DNA from: Pseudomonadota bacterium
Lineage (GTDB): Bacteria > Pseudomonadota > Gammaproteobacteria > Burkholderiales > Burkholderiaceae
NCBI GenBank assembly: GCA_023441105.1
Contig: JAEZQX010000505.1
Coordinates: 1 to 12,757, forward strand
Length of the DNA: 12,757 bases
Direction of reading: 5' to 3'
Shown here: in pieces, positions 8,267 through 12,757 of the stretch
Layout of the letters: each line of letters starts with the position of its first letter
Numbering within the stretch: the first letter of the stretch is position 1
Made by a program: the position numbers and the translations under genes
The notes under the pieces: model-generated
The model's database searches: none
What the model was told of the DNA's origin: nothing
Seen by the model: only the letters and a program-made list of their open reading frames with translations

Positions 8267-8791
8267 TCATTGCTTGCGCGGATCGTCCTTCGGATCCATG
8301 TAGACCACGTCGAAGGGGCCCACGCCGTTGATCTGCACGACCGTCTCTCCGCTTGCCACCGCGAAGTGGGGCATGCCGGCCGGCAGGTGGACGAAGCTTG
8401 CCTGCGGCAGCGGCGTGACCGCACTCCGGTCGAGTTTCTCGCCGGTGCCGACTCCGAAGCGGCCCGCGATGACGGTGAGGAATTCATCCTTCGAATGCCG
8501 GTGTGGCGGCACCACGAAGCCGTCGGGAAACTTCAGGCGGATCACGAATGGACCCTCCTTCGCCGGGCTGCCGAGCAGCACGGCGATCTGCGCCCCCGCG
8601 GGCAGCGAGGCCGGACCCGGGCCCCAGGTCACCTTGTCGGCCGGCACGGCCGTGTGGTGCGCCGCCTCATGCGGACCCGCAGCCTGGGGGTCGGCCGCCT
8701 GACCCGTCGCGAGCAAGCCGCAAGCGGTGGCGAGGCCGGCCAGCAGGCGCAGGCCCTGCGGGAATGAAAGGAAGTCGTTGCTCTGGTTCAT
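8267..8791 (-). CDS. Exported small cupin-domain protein
   Basis: 174 residues. The first 30 or so form a signal peptide (hydrophobic LLAGLATACGLLATG at 16-30, likely cut near QAA, 31-33), so the mature domain is expected in the periplasm. Cupin motif 1 is at 91-110 with His97, His99 and Glu103 (PPHRHSKDEF), and motif 2 at 138-142 is PAGMPH with His142; together they can bind one metal ion. The layout (an LPAGAQ-AVL-GSPAKEGPF lead-in and an MDPKDDPR tail) matches a family of small secreted cupins whose function is unknown. GGAG lies 8 nt before the ATG at 8791. The gene lies 39 bp downstream of the methyltransferase on the same strand and is probably co-transcribed. No terminator was seen after it, so read-through into the transporter operon is possible. 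Confidence 0.88.
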   Translation of the reverse strand: MNQSNDFLSFPQGLRLLAGLATACGLLATGQAADPQAAGPHEAAHHTAVPADKVTWGPGPASLPAGAQIAVLLGSPAKEGPFVIRLKFPDGFVVPPHRHSKDEFLTVIAGRFGVGTGEKLDRSAVTPLPQASFVHLPAGMPHFAVASGETVVQINGVGPFDVVYMDPKDDPRKQ

Positions 8792-8830
8792 GACATCGTC
8801 TCCGAAACGGTAGGGCCGCGCCCCCAGGGA

Positions 8831-9715
8831 TCAATGGCGGGTGATGACGATCTGCAGGTACTCACTCGGCACGACCATGGTGCCGTCCTTGGCGCGGTTG
8901 AATTGGCCGACCAGGGCCAGCAGGTCGCGCTCGAGCGCCTCCTGCTGCACCCGGTCGAGGGCGGCGAAGGCCTTGTGCACCGGGCCGTACCAGGTCCTGA
9001 AGATGTCGACCCAGTGCGCCGGCGTGCGGTAGCGGAAGACAAAGTGGCGTTGCGACGAAGTGACCGACGCTGCATGCGCTTCGAACAGCTCCGACAACCG
9101 CCCGCGCGTGCCCCACACTGCCGGCGACTTGACGCCCGCCGGTGGCGGCACGTAGCGGCCGATGGTCTTGAACAGCTGCCCGATGAAGCCCTCCGGCGTC
9201 CAGTTGGCCAGGCCGATCTTGCCGCCGTGGCGGCAGACCCGCACCAGCTCGGCTGCGGCGCGCTCCTGGTCGGGCGTGAACATCACCCCGAAGGTGGACA
9301 GCACCACGTCGAAGGATTCGTCGTCGAAGGCGAGCGCTTCCGCGTCGGCCTGCCGGAACTCGACGGCCAGCCGTTCCGCCTGCGCCCGCTCCCGGGCGCG
9401 CTCGAGCAAGGCCGGCACGTAGTCGGTGGCCATGACCTCGCAGCCGCGGCGCGCGGCCGCAAGCGAGGCGTTGCCGTTGCCGGCCGCGACGTCGAGCACC
9501 CGCTGGCCGGAGCGGACGTCGACCGCCTCGCAAAGCTCCTCGCCGACGATCTGCAGCGTGGTTCCGATGAGGGCATAATCGCCCGAGGACCAGGCCGCCT
9601 GCTGGCGGGTCTTGACCGCCGCGAGATCGGGCTTGACTGCAGCTTGCGCGCCTTGCTCCGGACCGCGTGCGCCGGCGGCGGGTACGCGGGTGGGGGTTGC
9701 TGCCGTTGCATCCAT
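8831..9715 (-). CDS. Class I SAM-dependent methyltransferase
   Basis: 294 residues, cytoplasmic. SAM-binding motif I is VLDVAAGNGNAS (73-84), the acidic end of strand 2 is Asp98 in MATDYV, the adenine-contact block is QADAEALAFDDESFDVVLS (122-140) and the following strand is GGKIGLANW (164-172), all in the order of the UbiE/ubiquinone-type Methyltransf_11/25 fold. The substrate is unknown; resemblance to ubiquinone methyltransferases is at fold level only. Start choice: the frame is open to 9979, but the upstream part is Arg/Ala-rich and runs into the divergent regulator, while the ATG at 9715 has GGGAG about 11 nt upstream. It is divergently transcribed from the SARP-like regulator across 115 bp, with the cupin gene following, suggesting that the regulator controls this pair. 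Confidence 0.9.
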   Translation of the reverse strand: MDATAATPTRVPAAGARGPEQGAQAAVKPDLAAVKTRQQAAWSSGDYALIGTTLQIVGEELCEAVDVRSGQRVLDVAAGNGNASLAAARRGCEVMATDYVPALLERARERAQAERLAVEFRQADAEALAFDDESFDVVLSTFGVMFTPDQERAAAELVRVCRHGGKIGLANWTPEGFIGQLFKTIGRYVPPPAGVKSPAVWGTRGRLSELFEAHAASVTSSQRHFVFRYRTPAHWVDIFRTWYGPVHKAFAALDRVQQEALERDLLALVGQFNRAKDGTMVVPSEYLQIVITRH

Positions 9716-9780
9716 TGTCTTCGTCGCTCCCGTGGATTCAGATGTTGCTGCCCCCGCCGCTGCGGAGGCCGCCTCGCGGT

Positions 9781-9810
9781 TCCGACGCCGTGGGCGCCGA
9801 GGCCGTCGGA
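9781..9810. promoter_or_regulatory. 30-bp imperfect palindrome, candidate operator in the divergent promoter region
   Basis: TCCGACG (9781-9787) and CGTCGGA (9804-9810) are perfect 7-bp inverted arms, and the centre holds the palindrome GGCGCC (9793-9798) on exactly the same axis (9795.5). In all, 12 of 15 mirrored positions are complementary. It lies 20 bp before the regulator start and 65 bp upstream of the methyltransferase start, fitting a site that controls either or both. No clear -35/-10 pair was found in the 115-bp gap. Confidence 0.4.
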
Positions 9811-9813
9811 TGC

Positions 9814-9822
9814 AAAGGTAGG
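9814..9822 (+). promoter_or_regulatory. Ribosome binding site that fixes the GTG start of the SARP-like regulator
   Basis: AAAGGTAGG, 8 nt before the GTG at 9831. An in-frame TAG at 9819-9821 closes the frame just upstream, so GTG 9831 is the first possible start; there is no ATG before the conserved winged-helix domain. Confidence 0.6.
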
Positions 9823-9830
9823 CTCCGGAC

Positions 9831-11873
9831 GTGGGGGCCAACGTGGTAGCCGGCGTGGAATCTCCCGTGGAATCGCAGGACGGCGGGCCTGCCGGCGCGG
9901 CATCGCTGGAGCTGCGCCTGCTCGGGCCGATTACGGTCACACGGGTCGGACGCGCGGTTTCCTTGCCGGCTTCGCGCAAGGTGCGCGCGCTCCTTGCCTA
10001 CCTGGCGCTGGCGGCACGACCCGTCACCCGTAGCCAGCTGTGCGAGCTGCTGTGGGACCTGCCGAACGATCCCCGTGGCGAGCTGCGCTGGTGCCTCAGC
10101 AAGCTGCGGGGCATCGTCGACGAGCCGGCGCAGCGGCGCGTGCAGGCGCTCGGCGATCTGGTACGGCAGGAGCTCGAGGGCTGCGTGGTCGACGCGCTGG
10201 ATGTCATCCGGGCAAGCGATGGCGGCTTCGAGACGCTGCCGGTGGCGCGCCTCCAGGCGCTGGCGAAATCATTCGCGGGAGATTTCCTGGAAGGGTTGGA
10301 GATCGACCGCAACCCCGCGTTCAACGGCTGGCTGACCGCGCAGCGCCGCCGCTTGCGCGGTTGCCAGGCCGGCGTGCTGGAGCAGCTGGTCCGCCGGGGG
10401 CCGGAGAGCGACGCGTTTTCGCACCTGGAGCAATGGCTGCAACTGGCACCCTTCGACCGCCACGTCCACCAGGCCCTGCTCGAGCGGCTTGCCAGCCACG
10501 GCCGCGTCCGGGAGGCGGAGGAGCACCTCGCCATCACGACCCGGCTGTTCGAATCCGAAGGGCTGGACGCCGGCCCGCTGCATGCCGCCTGGCGAACCAT
10601 CCATGCCAGGCGGCAGGCGCCGGCGGTGGCCGCCATCGAGATCGTCGAGCCGGCCGCCGAACTCGTCCCCGCTTCGCCAGCGCCCGGGCGCCGCGCATCG
10701 ATCGCGGTCATGCCGCTGGCCGATCTCACCTTGGCGGCGGCCACGCGTGGCGGCATCGCGGACGCACTGGCACACGACATCATCACCCGGCTCGCCAAGC
10801 TGAGGAGCATGTTCGTCATCGCCCAGGGAACCGTGTTCGCCCTGCACGAGCGTCGCATCGGCGCAGAGGAGGCGGGCCGGATCCTGGACGTCGACTATGT
10901 CGTCGGCGGCTCGGTGCGGTTGAAGGCCGGCCGGCTGACGGTCGGCGTCGAGCTGGCGGAGACCCGCAGCGGCAGGATCATCTGGGCGGAGACCTTCAAC
11001 GAAGGCAGCGACGATGCCTTCCTGGTCCTCGAGGAGATCGGCAACCGGATCGTCGCGTCCATCGCCAGCGAGGTCGAGACCACCGAGCGCAACCGCGCGA
11101 TCCTGCGGCCGCCGAGCTCGCTCGACGCCTGGGAAGCCCATCATCGCGGCCTGTGGCACATGTACCGGTTCAGCAAGGCGGACAACGACCGGGCGCTGCA
11201 CTTCTTCGAGACCGCCATCCGGCTCGATCCGACCTTCGCCCGCGCCTACGCCGGACTGTCGTTCGCGCATTGGCAGAACGCGTTCCAGGGCTGGCTCGAT
11301 CGGGGACGGGAGAGCGAGCTCGCCTACGCGGCCGCCGGCCAGAGCCTGATGGCCGACGACCGCGACCCCGCCGCGCATTGGGCCATGGGCCGGGCGCTGT
11401 GGCTGCGCGGGCAGCACGACCAGGCGGTGACGGAGCTCGAGCACACCATCGACCTCAGCCCGAACTTCGCGCTCGGCCACTACACGCTGTCGTTCGTTCA
11501 TTCGCAGACCGGCAGTCCGCAGGCGGCGATTTCGGCGTCGGACCATTCACGCCAGCTCAGTCCGTTCGATCCGCTGCTCTTCGGCATGCTCGGGACGCGG
11601 GCCATGGCGCTCGCCCGGCTCGGCGATTTCGCCCAGGCGGCGGATTGGGCGGTCAAGGCCGCCATGCGGCCCAACGCGCATCCGCACATCCTCGCGATCG
11701 CCGCGTTTTGCCTGTCGCTGGCGGACCTGCCCGACCAGGCGCAGGCGCAGGCTGCCGCCATCCGGCGGGTGCTGCCCCAGTACAACCTCGCCGAATTCCT
11801 CGGCGCCTTCCGCTTCGATGCCGACGGCGAGGCGCTGTTCCGCAGAGCCGCCGCGCGCATCGGCATGGCATAG
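9831..11873 (+). CDS. SARP-like transcriptional regulator: winged helix + BTAD + TolB-N-like domain + TPR repeats
   Basis: 680 residues, no membrane segment. A short leader (1-25) is followed by an OmpR/SARP-type winged-helix domain (about 26-96, with LELRLLGPITV and KVRALLAYLAL..PVTRSQLCELLW). A bacterial transcriptional activator domain (BTAD) spans about 118-260, with the helical pattern FLEGLEI..FNGWLTAQRRRL and WLQLAPFDRHVHQALLERLASHGR. A domain at about 288-415 beginning SIAVMPLADLT and containing DYVVGGSVRL resembles the TolB N-terminal / FlgO-like fold found in many TPR 'adenylate cyclase-like' regulators; no cyclase catalytic domain is present. TPR-like repeats run from about 430 to 660 (for example ALHFFETAIRLDPTFARAYA and AVTELEHTIDLSPNFALGHY). 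The family is best known as activators of secondary metabolism in actinomycetes; the proteobacterial long form is poorly understood. It is divergent from the methyltransferase-cupin pair, which is its most likely target. Confidence 0.87.
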   Translation: MGANVVAGVESPVESQDGGPAGAASLELRLLGPITVTRVGRAVSLPASRKVRALLAYLALAARPVTRSQLCELLWDLPNDPRGELRWCLSKLRGIVDEPAQRRVQALGDLVRQELEGCVVDALDVIRASDGGFETLPVARLQALAKSFAGDFLEGLEIDRNPAFNGWLTAQRRRLRGCQAGVLEQLVRRGPESDAFSHLEQWLQLAPFDRHVHQALLERLASHGRVREAEEHLAITTRLFESEGLDAGPLHAAWRTIHARRQAPAVAAIEIVEPAAELVPASPAPGRRASIAVMPLADLTLAAATRGGIADALAHDIITRLAKLRSMFVIAQGTVFALHERRIGAEEAGRILDVDYVVGGSVRLKAGRLTVGVELAETRSGRIIWAETFNEGSDDAFLVLEEIGNRIVASIASEVETTERNRAILRPPSSLDAWEAHHRGLWHMYRFSKADNDRALHFFETAIRLDPTFARAYAGLSFAHWQNAFQGWLDRGRESELAYAAAGQSLMADDRDPAAHWAMGRALWLRGQHDQAVTELEHTIDLSPNFALGHYTLSFVHSQTGSPQAAISASDHSRQLSPFDPLLFGMLGTRAMALARLGDFAQAADWAVKAAMRPNAHPHILAIAAFCLSLADLPDQAQAQAAAIRRVLPQYNLAEFLGAFRFDADGEALFRRAAARIGMA

Positions 11874-11883
11874 GACCGTGGCG

Positions 11884-12108
11884 ATGGAAAATCCGATCGA
11901 GCTCGACGTCTGTGGCCTCGAGCCGCCCGAGCCGCTGCAACGCACCCTCGAGGCGCTGTCCCGGCTGCGCCAGGGGCAGCGCCTGCGCATGCTCATCGAC
12001 CGCGAACCGCGCCCGCTCTACCGCATCCTGGAGAAGAACGGCTACCGCTACCAGGCCGAGCTGCGTCCGGACTACATCTACCAGATCACCATCTGGTCGC
12101 CGGAGTAG
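11884..12108 (+). CDS. DUF2249 domain protein
   Basis: 74 residues covering a single DUF2249 domain: an N-terminal LDVCGLEPPEPLQRTLEAL segment (the 'LDVRGLxPPEPLxxxLxAL' pattern), a central L-x-x-G-x-x-L-R-M-L-I-D strand with the REPRPLY loop (40-46), and a C-terminal Y-x-x-x-I-x-x-W end. The fold is TusA-like. DUF2249 proteins often sit beside genes for nitric oxide or low-oxygen responses, but the biochemical role is not established. The ATG at 11884 is chosen because AGGA (11872-11875), which overlaps the stop of the SARP-like regulator, sits 8 nt upstream; a GTG two codons earlier is less well placed. The 10-bp gap suggests co-transcription with the regulator, but the convergent Crp/Fnr gene 11 bp away hints that its real functional partner is that regulator. 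Confidence 0.85.
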   Translation: MENPIELDVCGLEPPEPLQRTLEALSRLRQGQRLRMLIDREPRPLYRILEKNGYRYQAELRPDYIYQITIWSPE

Positions 12109-12119
12109 CAGACTTGCCG

Positions 12120-12757
12120 CTACTTGTCGTAGTCGCGCAGCTTCGCCGCGTCCATGATGGTGATGCCGCGGCCGTGGACTTCGATGAGACCGTTCTCGGC
12201 CAAGTCGTGCAGGATGCGCGAGAAGTGCTCCGGCGTCAGGTTGAGGCGGGACGCCACGATCGCCTTGCTGGCATGCAGGACGACCTCCTCGCCATCGGCG
12301 AGACCCTCCCGCAACAGGTAGCCGATCACCCGCTGCGTACCCGAGTTGAGGGAGTACGACTCGACGTCGCTGATCAGGCCGTGCAGCCGCCGGCTGAGGC
12401 CGGCCAGCATCTTGCGTGCAAACAGGGGCGTACGGTCGAGCTCCGCGAACACCGCTTCCTTGGCGACATGCAGCAGCATGGTGTCGACCAGCGCCTGCGA
12501 CGACACGATGTAGGGGCTGCCCATGAACATCACCGCCTCGCCGAAGCTCTGGCCGGGTCCGACGATCTCCACCACCTTCTCGCCGCCAAGCGGCGAGGAG
12601 AAGGCGAGCTTCACGCGCCCGAAGACGACGCAGTGAAAGCCGGTGGCCGGATCGCCTTGCCGGAAGATCGTCTCGCCCTTGGGAACGCGCAGCTGCGTGG
12701 TGCTGGCGGCGATGCGCTCGAGCTCCGTCGGCTCGAGCGCCTTGAAGAGCGGCAGGT
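12120..12757 (-). CDS. Crp/Fnr-family transcriptional regulator, DNR/FNR-like (N-terminus cut off by the window edge)
   Basis: 211 residues are visible before the TAG at 12120-12122; the N-terminus lies beyond 12757 and the frame stays open to the edge. The visible part opens LPLFKALEPTELERIA, followed by the cyclic-nucleotide-binding-like beta roll (PKGETIFRQGDP, GPGQSFGEAVMF), a long dimerisation helix (about 100-133) and a C-terminal winged helix (about 135-205). The recognition helix TPEHFSR (visible residues 174-180) keeps the E-x-x-S-R pattern by which FNR, ANR and DNR proteins read TTGAT half-sites. The residue aligning with FNR Cys122 is Leu (visible 95, in DTMLLHV), so an FNR-type [4Fe-4S] sensor is unlikely; a DNR-type (haem/NO) or other sensing mode fits better. 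An apparent internal GTG start at 12614 falls in the middle of the sensor domain and is not the real start. Convergent with the DUF2249 gene. Confidence 0.88.
   Translation of the reverse strand, partial: LPLFKALEPTELERIAASTTQLRVPKGETIFRQGDPATGFHCVVFGRVKLAFSSPLGGEKVVEIVGPGQSFGEAVMFMGSPYIVSSQALVDTMLLHVAKEAVFAELDRTPLFARKMLAGLSRRLHGLISDVESYSLNSGTQRVIGYLLREGLADGEEVVLHASKAIVASRLNLTPEHFSRILHDLAENGLIEVHGRGITIMDAAKLRDYDK

Noticed and set aside
6517..8331. Long open frame (604 codons) on the plus strand opposite the binding-protein gene
   Set aside because: Arg/His/Ala-rich low-complexity translation with no recognisable domain, produced by GC-rich codon bias opposite a clear family-5 binding protein.
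8101..8487. N-terminal extension of the binding protein by 129 residues
   Set aside because: The extension runs into the cupin gene, whereas the ATG at 8100 has a good ribosome binding site and opens a signal peptide.
9716..9979. Longer methyltransferase start with an 88-residue Arg-rich leader
   Set aside because: It overlaps the divergent regulator's coding region and reads as low-complexity; ATG 9715 is better placed.
10269..11546. Minus-strand open frame of 425 codons inside the regulator gene
   Set aside because: Shadow of the regulator gene, with no ribosome binding site or domain signature.
10040..12157. Same-strand open frame (705 codons) running through the SARP-like regulator and the DUF2249 gene
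   Set aside because: Arg/Gly/Ala-rich out-of-frame translation; the regulator and DUF2249 frames carry clear domains.

Overview
The window is uniformly GC-rich and densely packed with Proteobacterial gene families. There are no tRNA, rRNA, CRISPR, insertion-sequence or prophage signs. The families (Dpp-type peptide ABC transporter, TPR-linked methyltransferase, DUF2249 protein, FNR/DNR-type regulator) best fit a betaproteobacterium of the Burkholderiales/Rhodocyclales kind, but this is an inference from family make-up, not a proven taxonomy. No stretch longer than 300 bases lacks a gene; the largest gaps are 166 bp (8101-8266) and 115 bp (9716-9830), and both look regulatory.

Region 1 (1-164, + strand) is the tail of a gene that enters from the left, probably the C-terminus of a TPR-type SAM methyltransferase. 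Its end overlaps, tail to tail, the last gene of the next operon.

Region 2 (8100 down to 146, - strand) is a seven-gene operon: periplasmic substrate-binding protein, two permeases, two ATPases, then an N-formylglutamate amidohydrolase-family enzyme and an M20D amidohydrolase. Gaps are short or negative (ATGA overlap between the second ATPase and the first hydrolase), so import and cytoplasmic hydrolysis of the cargo appear to be made together. The likely cargo is a peptide or an N-acylated (perhaps N-formylated) amino acid, used as a nitrogen/carbon source. Upstream of the binding-protein gene lies a good match to a sigma-54 (-24/-12) promoter, which would suit nitrogen control. An 11-bp inverted repeat could hide the ribosome binding site on longer read-through transcripts.

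Region 3 (8267-11873) is a divergent unit. On the - strand are a class I SAM methyltransferase and an exported small cupin. On the + strand is a 680-residue SARP-like regulator (winged helix + BTAD + TolB-N-like domain + TPR repeats). The 115-bp space between them holds a 30-bp imperfect palindrome that is a candidate operator.

Region 4 (11884-12757) contains a 74-residue DUF2249 protein right behind the regulator and, convergent with it, a Crp/Fnr-family regulator truncated by the window edge. That regulator keeps the FNR-type E-x-x-S-R recognition motif but lacks the cysteine matching FNR Cys122. The pairing suggests low-oxygen or nitric-oxide physiology.
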